A DNA stretch of 64,000 nucleotides from an uncultured Erwinia sp. (GCA_946221915.1 CAMIKG010000012.1:28388-92387), one strand, 5' to 3'; shown: positions 8,052-16,729, numbered from the stretch's first letter. Numbers and translations are program-made. The notes: a model not told the origin generated them from the sequence alone.

Positions 8052-8718
8052 GATTTACCTCATTGTACTCATTATTGGCACTCCCGATCGTGTTACCTGC
8101 CGTGATCAGGCAGGGAAATCCTACCATTACCTGGCGCGAAACGTTTCGACTATTTATCAAAAATGATGAATTAAGCTAATCAAATACGCATCGGGAAAGG
8201 GGTATCCGCAATAACGTTATGGATAGCCAGAAATCCCAGCAATAGCGGGTGCATTATCGCCAGCCAAAGCGGCTGAAGCCCTGCTGCATATCTTACTGTT
8301 TTACTGCGTGTTATTGCGAGTATTAAGCGTAATTTGTTACTTTCCGCCTGAAAATTTGAGTTAAGTTATTAATAAACTGTAATCGATTTAGCCAGAGTGT
8401 GAAATGTGAAACCGGTTTCGGATAAATCTCAGCTACCTCATTATTGACGCTTATGTTTTTTTCACTTGTTGCGTTAAAGCAGCTGAACCGAAACGGGGAG
8501 CAGGCGAGGATCCTTAGTTTGCAATTATTAGCCCCTAAAGTTTGATTTGGATCTCGTTTAACTTATTGGCGTTTCATAACTTGCATTAAGCGTTACTTAC
8601 GTGTCATAAAAGTGTTATCAGTTGTCGCGTATAAACGGACGACAGTGGACCGCAGATGCGCGCGCTGCTGTTAGAACAGATTATGCATTCATAAGTAAGT
8701 CACTACAGGGAGAAGTCT
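8052..8718. other. Long intergenic region with two LacI/Cra-like palindromes
   Basis: There is no convincing coding frame in these 667 AT-richer bases between divergent genes. Two 12-bp perfect palindromes stand out: CGAAACGTTTCG at 8137-8148, which resembles a Cra or other LacI-family operator, and GAAACCGGTTTC at 8408-8419. A small hairpin CCTGCC/GGCAGG lies near 8096-8114. The region may hold regulated promoters for both flanking genes or a small RNA I cannot define. Confidence 0.4.
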
Positions 8719-9432
8719 ATGTCGTTACCGACCCTTGAAACCTGGCAATCCCGATTTGAACAGTGGCTGCAGAAGAACTGGCCACAGGACGATCAGGCGC
8801 ATGATATTGCGCACCTGAAACGTGTCTGGAAAACCGCACAGCGTATTATGTGTGGAACCGATGCGAATCCGCTGGTGGTGCTGACCGCCTGTTATTTTCA
8901 CGATGTGGTGAACCTGCCGAAAAATCATCCGGAACGTCATCTGGCCTCCAGCCAGGCGGCAACGGAAACCCGCCGTATTCTGCGTGATGATCTGCCTGAT
9001 TTCCCCGCGGAACTGCATGATGCAGTGGCGCATGCGGTGCACGCGCACAGTTTCAGTGCCGGTGTGCCGCCGCTGACGCTGGAAGCGAAAATCGTCCAGG
9101 ATGCCGACCGGCTGGAGTCGCTGGGGGCGATTGGCCTGGCGCGCGTGTTTTACACGTCTGGTGCGCTGGGACGCCCGCTGTTTGACAGTAACGACCCGCT
9201 GGGCAAAGAGCGTAAGCTGGATGATACCCAGTGGACGCTGGATCATTTCCAGAAAAAGCTATTTACCCTGCCTGATACCATGCAAACTGCAGAAGGGAAG
9301 CGTCTGGCGCAGCACAATGCCGATTTCCTGGTGACCTATGTGGCGAAGCTTTGCGCCGAGCTGCAGGGCGATCTCTGGCAGCTGGATGAGTCGGTACTCC
9401 GTGATTTTTCATCACAAATTGCTGAATATTAA
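8719..9432 (+). CDS. yedJ: YedJ, HD-domain phosphohydrolase family
   Basis: The 237-residue protein shows the HD superfamily metal ligands: the first histidine in QAHDIAHLKRVW (about residue 29-34), the HD pair in CYFHDVVN (about 60), and the later aspartate in VQDADRLES. This matches YedJ of E. coli in length and order. The family has predicted phosphohydrolase activity without a proven substrate. In E. coli yedJ is next to dcm and vsr; here about 5.4 kb with queH and a PTS operon separate it from vsr. The ribosome site CAGGGAGAAG precedes the ATG. Confidence 0.9.
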   Translation: MSLPTLETWQSRFEQWLQKNWPQDDQAHDIAHLKRVWKTAQRIMCGTDANPLVVLTACYFHDVVNLPKNHPERHLASSQAATETRRILRDDLPDFPAELHDAVAHAVHAHSFSAGVPPLTLEAKIVQDADRLESLGAIGLARVFYTSGALGRPLFDSNDPLGKERKLDDTQWTLDHFQKKLFTLPDTMQTAEGKRLAQHNADFLVTYVAKLCAELQGDLWQLDESVLRDFSSQIAEY

Positions 9433-9505
9433 ATTTTTATGACAGTCTGTTAAATCTTCGCAAGCTACGCTACGGTGATGGAGACTTTAACCAGGAGTGA
9501 AAGGT

Positions 9506-9754
9506 ATGACAGGCACTGTTAGTTTAACGATTAAGATCGACCCGGCGCTGAAAGAAACGTTAAAAACTCTGGCGCTGGAAAATCAAATCTCGCTCAGTCA
9601 GGAAGTCAGTCAGCGGCTTCTGGCCACCTTATCCGCCCCGGCGGCGTCAGAAATTGACGGCCAGCATGTTGAAGAAGAAGTTTCCGAACAACTGAGCAGC
9701 GGCGAGCTGAAACAGATCCGCGCGCTGCTGAAAAAGCAGAAAAAGAAAAAGTAA
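9506..9754 (+). CDS. Small ribbon-helix-helix-like protein
   Basis: The 82-residue product starts at ATG 9506, 8 bases after AGGAG; an in-frame GTG at 9497 overlaps the ribosome site and is less likely. The first 45 residues (TVSLTIKIDPALKETLKTLA, then NQISLSQEVSQRLL) resemble a MetJ/Arc-type ribbon-helix-helix: a beta strand followed by two helices. The C-terminus is a lysine-rich tail. This suggests a DNA-binding regulator or antitoxin-like protein, but no toxin gene is adjacent. I do not recognise a named family. Confidence 0.65.
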   Translation: MTGTVSLTIKIDPALKETLKTLALENQISLSQEVSQRLLATLSAPAASEIDGQHVEEEVSEQLSSGELKQIRALLKKQKKKK

Positions 9755-9770
9755 TTCAGGTTTCTCATAC

Positions 9771-9799
9771 AATAAAGGCCACGCGAAGTGGCCTTTATT
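9771..9799. terminator. Bidirectional intrinsic terminator
   Basis: Twelve-base arms AATAAAGGCCAC and GTGGCCTTTATT enclose GCGAA. It lies between the convergent small protein gene and queH and has A/T-rich flanks on both sides. Confidence 0.88.
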
Positions 9800-9803
9800 G
9801 TTT

Positions 9804-10460
9804 CTACTCTTCGTCATCGCCGTAGTAGAGGACGCCGAGCTTAATCAGCGGTCGCCCCTGCGATTTACGGTGCAGGTTGCTGTCGCGCAGAGAATAGACG
9901 CAGCCGCAATACTCCTGCTGATAGAAGCGTTCGCGCTTGCTGATTTCAATCATGCGCGCCGAACCGCCGCCTTTACGCCAGTTGTAATCCCAGTAGGTCA
10001 TTCCCGGATAGGGTGCGGCAGCGCGCTCGCCGCAGTCATTAATTTGCTGCATATTTTTCCAGCGCGAGATGCCTAATGAACTGGAAATAACTGAGAAGCC
10101 GTTTTCCCAGGCATAGAGCGCGGTGCGTTCGAAGCGCATATCGAAGCACATGGTGCAGCGCACGCCGCGTTCCGGTTCCCACTCCATACCTTTGGCGCGT
10201 TCAAACCAGTTATCGGTGTCGTAATCGGCATCGACAAAGGGCACGCCATGCTGTTCAGCAAAGCGGATGTTCTCTTCCTTGCGCAGCAGATACTCTTTCT
10301 GCGGATGGATATTCGGGTTGTAGAAGAAAATGGTGTAATCAATGCCGGAAGCCTGGATCGCTTCCATCACTTCACCGGAGCAGGGCGCACAGCAGGAGTG
10401 CAGCAGCAGCTTATCCGCGCCATTCGGCAGGGATAGCGGCGTTCTTGGTTTATCGCTCAT
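9804..10460 (-). CDS. queH: Epoxyqueuosine reductase QueH
   Basis: The 218-residue protein carries the QueH (former DUF208) cysteine motifs: HSCCAPC near residues 21-27, CTMCFDMR near 102-109, and EYCGCVYS near 183. QueH performs the last step of queuosine synthesis, reducing epoxyqueuosine in tRNA to queuosine, and replaces the unrelated QueG in many bacteria. It acts in the cytosol with an iron-sulfur cluster. The gene is single, ending at a shared terminator. E. coli K-12 uses QueG, so this gene is an addition relative to the E. coli order. Confidence 0.92.
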   Translation of the reverse strand: MSDKPRTPLSLPNGADKLLLHSCCAPCSGEVMEAIQASGIDYTIFFYNPNIHPQKEYLLRKEENIRFAEQHGVPFVDADYDTDNWFERAKGMEWEPERGVRCTMCFDMRFERTALYAWENGFSVISSSLGISRWKNMQQINDCGERAAAPYPGMTYWDYNWRKGGGSARMIEISKRERFYQQEYCGCVYSLRDSNLHRKSQGRPLIKLGVLYYGDDEE

Positions 10461-10553
10461 CTTGACGCTTCCTTAAATCAAATCAGGCCAAGTGTAGGCG
10501 GCTGGCTGGCGAATGTCACGGCTTTGGGCTAACCCGTTGATAAATTGAGGCGA

Positions 10554-11570
10554 TCAGGTACTGGCGCGCTTCACCAGTCGGGCCGCGGTGGTGCTGATCT
10601 CGTCGACCTGCTGGCCTTTCAGCAGCGCCAGTAAGTTTTCCGCTGCACGCGTCGCCATATCCTGCCAGGTGATGCTCATGGTGGTCAGTGCCGGTGAGCA
10701 GATGGCCGCCAGTTCGCTGCCGCCGATACCGGCAATCGCCAGCTGCTGCGGCACGGCAATACCCTGGTTGTGGCAGGCGAGTATCGCGCCGCAGGCGACG
10801 TCATCGGCAGTGCAGATCAGCAGATCCAGTTCCGGCCAGGTAAGCAGAATTTCCGGCAGCAGGCTATGGCCGGTAGTGAAAGTGGGCGGCAGCGGGGTGC
10901 TGACCACACGGTGCGGCGACAGGTTGGCGGCCAGCATGGCGCTGTTCCAGCCGGTCAGCATCTGCTGGAAGATACTTTGCTGGTCATGGGAGCAGAGCAG
11001 GCCGGGATTACGGTAACCACTGGCAATCAACTCCTGCACCAGCGTTTTCACCGCGCCAGCGTAATCACAGCCGACGCTGATGCCGATCGGCGCGCGGTTC
11101 ATGCCGCCGATCTCCACCACCGGAATCGCTGCATTCGCCAGAATTTTGTGCGCGGCGGGGGAGTTATCGAAGTGGTATTGCACAATCGCGGCCGGATTAT
11201 AGGCCAGCAGCGTTTCAATCAGTTCGCTGCCGCGGCTGTGGGCGTTATCCGCTTCAGACAGCAGAATATTGTAGCCTTCCGGCAGCAGCTGCTGTTGCAG
11301 GGTATGATAAATCACTGAGCAGCCTGGCGTTTTCAGTGATGGCACCACCAGCGTAATCAGGCGGGAGGAGGCAGATGCCAGCGCGGAGGCGGCCAGATTG
11401 GGCACATAGCCCAGTTCAGCAATCACCTGCTGAATTTTCTCACGCAGTGCGTCCGAGACTTTTTCCGGTGCGCGTAACGCACGCGATACCGTCATCGCAC
11501 TGACGCCAACACGTTTAGCCACATCTGCGAGCGTGCTTTTTCCTGTGCCAGGACGCCGCTTACCTTCCAT
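10554..11570 (-). CDS. LacI family repressor of the adjacent PTS operon
   Basis: The 338-residue protein has an N-terminal LacI-type HTH (TLADVAKRVGVSAMTVSRAL, about residues 13-32) with the hinge segment LGYVPNLAASALAS, then a periplasmic-binding-protein-like effector domain. It resembles GntR of the gluconate system in general form. The gene is divergent from a PTS/epimerase operon, and two 12-14 bp palindromes of the LacI type lie between them, so it very probably controls that operon in response to a sugar or sugar phosphate. ATG 11570 follows GGAGAC. Confidence 0.88.
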   Translation of the reverse strand: MEGKRRPGTGKSTLADVAKRVGVSAMTVSRALRAPEKVSDALREKIQQVIAELGYVPNLAASALASASSRLITLVVPSLKTPGCSVIYHTLQQQLLPEGYNILLSEADNAHSRGSELIETLLAYNPAAIVQYHFDNSPAAHKILANAAIPVVEIGGMNRAPIGISVGCDYAGAVKTLVQELIASGYRNPGLLCSHDQQSIFQQMLTGWNSAMLAANLSPHRVVSTPLPPTFTTGHSLLPEILLTWPELDLLICTADDVACGAILACHNQGIAVPQQLAIAGIGGSELAAICSPALTTMSITWQDMATRAAENLLALLKGQQVDEISTTAARLVKRAST

Positions 11571-11754
11571 CTAGTCTCCTGTCATAACATGGTTTCGTTA
11601 CCATGACGTAACCCTGCATATCATATCACAGGGCGATTTTATTGTTGTCATTCTGCAGGCAACGTAATGATTTAAAATAACTTTCCTCACGTTACTGGTT
11701 CGTCGTGCCAGCGTTGCAGAACGCATGTTACTGCTCGCTAACTAACATTAAAAG

Positions 11755-11768
11755 TGTTAGCGCTAACA
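11755..11768. promoter_or_regulatory. LacI-family operator 1
   Basis: The perfect palindrome TGTTAGCGCTAACA with a central CG step is the classic LacI/GalR operator form. Its centre is 34 bases from that of operator 2, about three helical turns, which would allow cooperative binding or bracket the promoter of the PTS operon. Confidence 0.82.
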
Positions 11769-11788
11769 AATATTTTAACAAATTTCGA

Positions 11789-11802
11789 TGTTAGCGCTAA
11801 CT
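11789..11802. promoter_or_regulatory. LacI-family operator 2
   Basis: The core GTTAGCGCTAAC is identical to that of operator 1. It lies 76 bases before the IIA start codon at 11878 and is the likely main repression site. Confidence 0.82.
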
Positions 11803-11877
11803 TTGTGAACAGTATCACGGATCTCGCTAGCCGAATTCGTCAACATGCAGAGCACCAGAAACCAGGGAATCGCAAAT

Positions 11878-12321
11878 ATGTTATCTGAGTGGCTAACACC
11901 GGAACGAATTAATATCACTGAGCAGGTGGCAAGCTGGGAAGAAGCAATAAAACTCAGCGCTGCGCCATTATTAGCCGCTGGCGATATTACTGCAGAGTAT
12001 ATTGCCGCGATTATCCGTTCTCATCATGAGACCGGCCCCTATTATGTGCTGGCGCCGGGGCTGGCAATGCCTCATGCCCGACCGGAGCAGGGTGCAAATA
12101 CCACGGCGCTGTCTCTGTTACATATTAAGCAGGGTGTCAGCTTTGCGTCGGCGGAAAATGACCCGGTATATGTGGTGATTTTTCTCTGTGCGCTCAGTGG
12201 TGATGAGCATCTGGCATTAATTTCGCGTCTGGCGGAACTGTTCAGTAATGATGAAGATTTGGCGGCATTGTTAAAAGCTGATACACAGGCCGCTATTCAG
12301 CAGTTGATAGAAAAATATTAA
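11878..12321 (+). CDS. PTS sugar transporter subunit IIA (mannitol/fructose class, ascorbate-type system)
   Basis: The 147-residue protein has the IIA phosphorylation motif around PGLAMPHARPEQG, where the histidine of MPHARP accepts phosphate from HPr. I place the start at ATG 11878, which follows AGGGA by 9 bases; the upstream ATG at 11845 lacks a good ribosome site. It is cytosolic and passes phosphate to the IIB encoded next. It leads a four-gene operon (IIA, IIB, IIC, epimerase) behind two LacI-type operators. Confidence 0.9.
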   Translation: MLSEWLTPERINITEQVASWEEAIKLSAAPLLAAGDITAEYIAAIIRSHHETGPYYVLAPGLAMPHARPEQGANTTALSLLHIKQGVSFASAENDPVYVVIFLCALSGDEHLALISRLAELFSNDEDLAALLKADTQAAIQQLIEKY

Positions 12322-12356
12322 TACTCTCTCCCCTAATGTTGTGAATTGAGGTTTGT

Positions 12357-12623
12357 ATGAAAAAGATCCTGATCGTCTGCGGTAACGGACTCGGCAGCAG
12401 CTTTATTGTCGAAATGAATGTGAAAAAAATCGTTAAAGAGCTGGGCAAAGAAGCCAGCGTCTCCCACACCGATTTAACTTCTGCGAAGTCTGAGCAGGCG
12501 GATATTTACATCGGTGCGACAGATATTATCTCCAACCTTGATGATGGCAGTCGTCTGGTATTCGGTCTGACTAACTTACTCGATAACAATAAGATTAAAG
12601 AAATTCTCGCAGAAAACCTGTGA
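12357..12623 (+). CDS. PTS sugar transporter subunit IIB (lactose/ascorbate-type)
   Basis: The 88-residue protein begins KKILIVCGNGLGSSFIVEM; the cysteine at position 8 in the P-loop-like CGNGLGSS is the phosphorylated residue of ascorbate/galactitol-type IIB proteins. It takes phosphate from IIA and gives it to the sugar carried by IIC. It lies 35 bases after IIA and 29 bases before IIC, so one transcript is expected. Length is typical for a free-standing IIB of this class. Confidence 0.9.
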   Translation: MKKILIVCGNGLGSSFIVEMNVKKIVKELGKEASVSHTDLTSAKSEQADIYIGATDIISNLDDGSRLVFGLTNLLDNNKIKEILAENL

Positions 12624-12652
12624 TTATTCCCGCACTGTAGCCGGAGTCTGTT

Positions 12653-13915
12653 ATGTTTAATTTTATTATCCAGGATGTATTAGGTACCCCCGCTATTCTT
12701 GTCGGTCTGTTCTCATTAATTGGTTTATTGCTGCAGAAAAAATCGTTTTCTGAAGTGGTTTCTGGCACCACCAAAACCATTATGGGTTTTTTGATCCTGA
12801 TTGCCGGTGCGGGTGTGGTCGCCACCACGCTGACCACCTTCAGTCATCTGTTTAACCATGCTTTTAATATTCAGGGCGTGGTGCCGAACACCGATGCCAT
12901 GGCGGCGTTAGCGCAGAAGAATTACGGTGCGGCAACGGCGATGATTATGGTGTTCGGCATGGTGTTCAACATCGTGCTGGCGCGCATTACCCCGCTGAAA
13001 TATATCTTCCTGACCGGCCATCACACCCTGTATATGTCGGCGATGCTGGCGGTGATCCTCACCAGCGGCGGCGTGAGCAGCTTCTGGGTGGTGGTGACTG
13101 GCTCGCTGATTCTCGGCGCCATGATGGTGATTTCTCCTGCCATTCTGCAGCCGTTTACCCGTAAGATTACCGGCTCCGACGATTTGGCGCTGGGCCACTT
13201 TGGGTCCACCGGTTATCTGTGTTCGGCGCTGGTGGGTAAGCTGGTCGGTAAAGGCAGTTCCTCCACGGAAGAGCTGGCCGTACCGAAATCGCTGAATTTC
13301 CTGCGTGATTCCTCTGTTGCCATCTCGCTGACCATGACGGTGCTGTTTGTGGTGCTGGTGCTGGTCTCCGGTAAAGCCTATACCGAAAGCGAAGTCAGCG
13401 GCGGCCAGAACTACATTATCTTTGCCCTGATTCAGGCCGTGACCTTTGCCGCAGGCGTCTACATTATCCTCGCCGGTGTGCGTATGGTCATTGCCGAAAT
13501 CGTACCGGCATTCAAAGGCATCGCCGACAAGTTAGTGAAAGACGCGAAGCCTGCGCTGGACTGCCCAACGGTGTTCCCGTTCGCACCGAATGCGGTGATT
13601 ATCGGCTTCCTCAGCAGCTTCGCCGCCGGGCTGTTAAGCATGTTTATCCTGCCATTGCTGGGTCTTAGCGTGATTGTGCCGGGCCTCGTGCCGCACTTCT
13701 TCTGCGGCGCGACAGCAGGGGTGTACGGCAATGCCACGGGGGGGCGTCGCGGTGCGGTTATTGGCGCCTTTATCCACGGTCTGATTATCTCCTTCCTGCC
13801 AGCGATTTTATTGCCGCTGATGGGCGACCTTGGTTTTGCTTCCACCACCTTCGGTGATGCTGACTTTGGTGTCGTGGGGATTATTCTGGGCAATATGATC
13901 AAAGTATTTAATTAA
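12653..13915 (+). CDS. PTS sugar transporter subunit IIC, UlaA/SgaT family
   Basis: The 420-residue protein has around ten to eleven hydrophobic segments and family features of UlaA (SgaT): FILIAGAGVVATTL-type early helix, the FLTGHHTLYMSAMLA segment, GSDDLALGHFGSTGY near residue 180, and FFCGATAGVYGNATGGRRGA near 350. UlaA carries ascorbate in E. coli, but the family also carries other sugars. The linked epimerase is of the allulose-6-phosphate type, not an ascorbate pathway enzyme, so the substrate is probably not ascorbate. Confidence 0.9.
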   Translation: MFNFIIQDVLGTPAILVGLFSLIGLLLQKKSFSEVVSGTTKTIMGFLILIAGAGVVATTLTTFSHLFNHAFNIQGVVPNTDAMAALAQKNYGAATAMIMVFGMVFNIVLARITPLKYIFLTGHHTLYMSAMLAVILTSGGVSSFWVVVTGSLILGAMMVISPAILQPFTRKITGSDDLALGHFGSTGYLCSALVGKLVGKGSSSTEELAVPKSLNFLRDSSVAISLTMTVLFVVLVLVSGKAYTESEVSGGQNYIIFALIQAVTFAAGVYIILAGVRMVIAEIVPAFKGIADKLVKDAKPALDCPTVFPFAPNAVIIGFLSSFAAGLLSMFILPLLGLSVIVPGLVPHFFCGATAGVYGNATGGRRGAVIGAFIHGLIISFLPAILLPLMGDLGFASTTFGDADFGVVGIILGNMIKVFN

Positions 13916-13954
13916 TTCTCCGTCGGAAATTACCCAGCAGATTGATGCGTTTTG

Positions 13955-13984
13955 CCCGGTCACAGGTTGATTAACGTGACCGGG
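13955..13984 (+). other. Hairpin between IIC and epimerase genes
   Basis: Arms CCCGGTCAC and GTGACCGGG enclose 12 bases in the 152-base gap before the epimerase gene. A T5 stretch follows 11 bases later. It may partly terminate transcription or protect the upstream mRNA, lowering epimerase output relative to the transporter. Confidence 0.5.
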
Positions 13985-14067
13985 AGCTCACGTCCTTTTT
14001 CCTGCAACGGAATATATTCACCCTGTCACTGGCGCAAGCCTTAGCCGTGAAGTAGAGGAAAGCCAAT

Positions 14068-14763
14068 ATGAGCGCGATGTTTAACCCGTCACTGATGTGC
14101 ATGGATTTAACCAAATTCAGCGAGCAGATCAGTAAAATGAATGAACGGGCGAGTTTTTATCATGTGGATATTATGGATGGCCATTACGTCAAAAATATCA
14201 CGCTGTCACCATTTTTTATTGAGCAGCTGAAGAAAATTACCAGCGTGCCCATTGATGTGCATCTGATGGTGTTAAATCCGGAAGATATTGTGCCAATGTG
14301 TCTTGACGCTGGCGCTGACTATATTAGTTTTCATCCGGAAACCGCGAATAACAAAATTTTCCGTCTGATTAATCAAATCCATGATGCGGGCAGAAAGGCC
14401 GGGGTGGTACTGAATCCCGCCACGCCGGTTTCTTCGATTAAGGAATATATCCATTTACTGGATAAAATTACGATTATGTCCGTGGACCCGGGGTTCGCCG
14501 GGCAGAAATTTATTCCGGAAACGCTGGATAAGATCCGTGAACTGGTCGCTTATCGTGAAGAGCATGGCCTGCATTATCTTACGGAAATTGATGGTTCCTG
14601 TAATGCGAAAACCTTTGACCAGATTTCCCGTTCAGGCGTCGATGTGTTTATTGTCGGCACGTCAGGATTATTTAATCTTGATGAAGATGTGGCGCTGGCA
14701 TGGGATAAAATGGTTGCTATTTTTGAGCGTGAAACTGGCCGTAGTGTCACTGCCGTGGTGTAG
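14068..14763 (+). CDS. Allulose-6-phosphate 3-epimerase, AlsE-like
   Basis: The 231-residue TIM-barrel protein matches the ribulose-phosphate 3-epimerase family and most closely AlsE: SPSLMCMDL-type opening (here NPSLMCMDLTKF), YHVDIMDGHYVKNITLSPFF, DVHLMVLNPED, MSVDPGFAGQKFIPE, and EIDGSCN with DVFIVGTSGLFN. The metal and catalytic aspartates in VDIMDGH and EIDGSCN are kept. AlsE converts D-allulose 6-phosphate to fructose 6-phosphate. With the PTS ahead of it, the operon would import and phosphorylate a keto-sugar and feed it into glycolysis; the exact sugar is inferred. Confidence 0.88.
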   Translation: MSAMFNPSLMCMDLTKFSEQISKMNERASFYHVDIMDGHYVKNITLSPFFIEQLKKITSVPIDVHLMVLNPEDIVPMCLDAGADYISFHPETANNKIFRLINQIHDAGRKAGVVLNPATPVSSIKEYIHLLDKITIMSVDPGFAGQKFIPETLDKIRELVAYREEHGLHYLTEIDGSCNAKTFDQISRSGVDVFIVGTSGLFNLDEDVALAWDKMVAIFERETGRSVTAVV

Positions 14764-14764
14764 C

Positions 14765-14788
14765 GCATGGGGGATTGAGTCCCCATGC
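14765..14788 (+). terminator. Hairpin at end of PTS operon
   Basis: Arms GCATGGGG and CCCCATGC enclose 8 bases, starting one base past the epimerase stop codon. There is no T-run, so termination is probably weak or factor dependent. Confidence 0.5.
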
Positions 14789-14872
14789 ATTCAGTCCGCT
14801 TGACTGCCTCAGACGTGGCTCTGGGAGGAATTCAGGCATAAACTGACGTCTCCACCACAGGGAGGCGACACG

Positions 14873-15340
14873 ATGGCTGATGTGCACTCTGCCGCAACGC
14901 GCAGCAAAAATATGCGCGCCATCCGCAATCAGGATACGGCGATTGAAAAGCGTCTGGCGGCGTTACTGGATAAGCTGGGGTTTGACTACCGTATGCAGGA
15001 CAGCGCGCTGCCGGGTAAACCCGATTTTGTCATCGACAGCCACCGGACGATTATTTTTGTCCATGGCTGTTTCTGGCATCACCACGACTGTTATCTGTTT
15101 AAGGTCCCGGCAACGCGCACAGCATTCTGGCTAAAGAAAATTGCCGGCAACGTGACGCGCGACCAGCACAATATTGCGCTGCTGAGCGAAGCGGGCTGGA
15201 ACGTGCTGATAGTGTGGGAGTGCGCGCTGCGCGGCAAGCTGCGGCTCGATGATGAGGCGATTAGCTCGCGGCTGGAAGAGTGGATTATTGCCGGTAACGG
15301 TAATGCCGCGATTGATCATCACGGCATTACCCGCAGCTAA
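14873..15340 (+). CDS. vsr: Very short patch repair endonuclease Vsr
   Basis: The 155-residue protein matches E. coli Vsr along its length: ATRSKNMRAIRNQDTAIEKR at the start, LPGKPDFVID with the catalytic aspartate, FVHGCFWHHHDC with the catalytic histidine and zinc ligands, and VLIVWECALRG. Vsr nicks T:G mismatches formed by deamination of 5-methylcytosine in Dcm sites. In E. coli it overlaps dcm. No dcm gene is present here or in the rest of the window, so it is an orphan. It has its own ribosome site GGGAGG. Confidence 0.93.
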   Translation: MADVHSAATRSKNMRAIRNQDTAIEKRLAALLDKLGFDYRMQDSALPGKPDFVIDSHRTIIFVHGCFWHHHDCYLFKVPATRTAFWLKKIAGNVTRDQHNIALLSEAGWNVLIVWECALRGKLRLDDEAISSRLEEWIIAGNGNAAIDHHGITRS

Positions 15341-15342
15341 CT

Positions 15343-16251
15343 TCAGGTGGAAGCCGCTGGACGACGGCGCATGCTCAGCAGATATTTGCCCAGCGTCACC
15401 AGCACTACAGCAAAGATGATAATACCCAGCGCCAGCCACTCTCGCGCCGACAGCGTTTCACCCCCGAAGCTGGTGCCGAGAAGCACCGCCACCACTGGAT
15501 TCACATAGGCGTAGCTGGTGGCGATCACCGGGCTGACATTGCGAATCAGGTACATATAGGCATTAATCGCGATAATCGAGCCGAAAACGATCAGAAAAGC
15601 AAGCGCCAGAATGCCCTGCAGAGTGGGCGCAGTATGCACTCTTTCACCGCTGAAGGCACTGGCAAGCAGCAATACAGTACCCGCTGTCAGCATCTCGATA
15701 GCCGCGGCCATCGCACCTTTCGGCAATTCGATGCGCGAACCCCACACGGAGCCAAACGCCCAGCTCACCGCCGCCAGCAGAATCATCAGCGCGCCCCACG
15801 GATTACCGGCCAGATGACCGCCGCTGTTCAGCAACACAATTCCGCACAAGCCGACGCCCATGCCGAGCCACTCAATCCAGCGCGTGGCGATACCAAAAAA
15901 ATGGCTGAATGACATGGCGAACAGCGGTACGGTCGCCACCATCACCGCTGCCAGCCCGGAGGGCACATGCTGATGTTCGGCGATGGTGACCAGGCCATTG
16001 CCTACCGCCAGCAGCAATACCCCGACCACGGTGGCATTCAGCAGCGGGCGCAACGCAGGCAGCGGTTGTCCGCGCAGGCGCAGGAAGGTAAACAGGATGA
16101 TGCCTGCTAACAGAAAACGTAAGCCCGCCATCATCATCGGTGGCCAGCTCTCCACGCCAATGCGAATAACATAATAGGTTGAGCCCCAGATGATATAGAG
16201 GGTAAATAATGACGCAATTAACAATGCAAGTGGGGCGGTAAAGCGTGACAT
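15343..16251 (-). CDS. yedA: EamA family transporter YedA
   Basis: The 302-residue protein has ten hydrophobic segments in two EamA repeats. It matches E. coli YedA in the start LFTLYIIWGSTYYVIRIGVE, in NAYMYLIRNVSP and in SYAYVNPVVAVLLGT. It is an inner-membrane drug/metabolite exporter of unknown substrate. It is convergent with vsr, with only two bases between stops, the same neighbour as in E. coli. ATG 16251 lies in CATCGG; the ribosome site is weak. Confidence 0.9.
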   Translation of the reverse strand: MSRFTAPLALLIASLFTLYIIWGSTYYVIRIGVESWPPMMMAGLRFLLAGIILFTFLRLRGQPLPALRPLLNATVVGVLLLAVGNGLVTIAEHQHVPSGLAAVMVATVPLFAMSFSHFFGIATRWIEWLGMGVGLCGIVLLNSGGHLAGNPWGALMILLAAVSWAFGSVWGSRIELPKGAMAAAIEMLTAGTVLLLASAFSGERVHTAPTLQGILALAFLIVFGSIIAINAYMYLIRNVSPVIATSYAYVNPVVAVLLGTSFGGETLSAREWLALGIIIFAVVLVTLGKYLLSMRRRPAAST

Positions 16252-16442
16252 CGGCGGGGTTCCGGTAAATTTTCAGGAAGGTTACACTAACGCTAAATCG
16301 CCCGGCGCTCACCCTGTTTTTCGGCGTTTCAGCGCCTTTTTGTGCGGAATAAAATCCTGCGTAAACAGTGACAAAGATTGCCATTAGTACCGATAATTGT
16401 TTAGATAAACCGCTCCCATTGATAACCCCGCAGGGTGAAACT

Positions 16443-16715
16443 ATGTCCAGCGTCAGGCTGACGGTAAAACGTCTGTATAAATTACGTGATCAACGCATGG
16501 TGAACGCCACGGCGACCGCCAGAATTTTTGTCGGCGACACCCTGATTGCCACGGAAGAGATCACTGGCATGACGGAAAGCCCGGTCAGTAAATATCTGCA
16601 CCACGACCAGGCTGGCGGACAGGCCGTGCGGGTAGAGTGGGATTGTGACGGCATTGCCGATATGGCGGTGACCGAAGTGGAACTGTGCCCTTGTTGTCAG
16701 CACCATGAACATTAA
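16443..16715 (+). CDS. Hypothetical protein with C-terminal CxCC/His motif
   Basis: A 90-residue product starts at ATG 16443, 4 bases after AGGGTGA; the frame is open upstream to 16368 but that part has no ribosome site. The protein looks like a small beta-rich domain (SVRLTVKRLYKLRDQ, ATARIFVGDTLIATEEI) ending in ELCPCCQHHEH, a possible metal-binding tail. I do not recognise the family. It lies 14 bases before the yedI-type gene and probably shares its transcript. Confidence 0.6.
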   Translation: MSSVRLTVKRLYKLRDQRMVNATATARIFVGDTLIATEEITGMTESPVSKYLHHDQAGGQAVRVEWDCDGIADMAVTEVELCPCCQHHEH

Positions 16716-16729
16716 ATTAAGGAGCTGTT

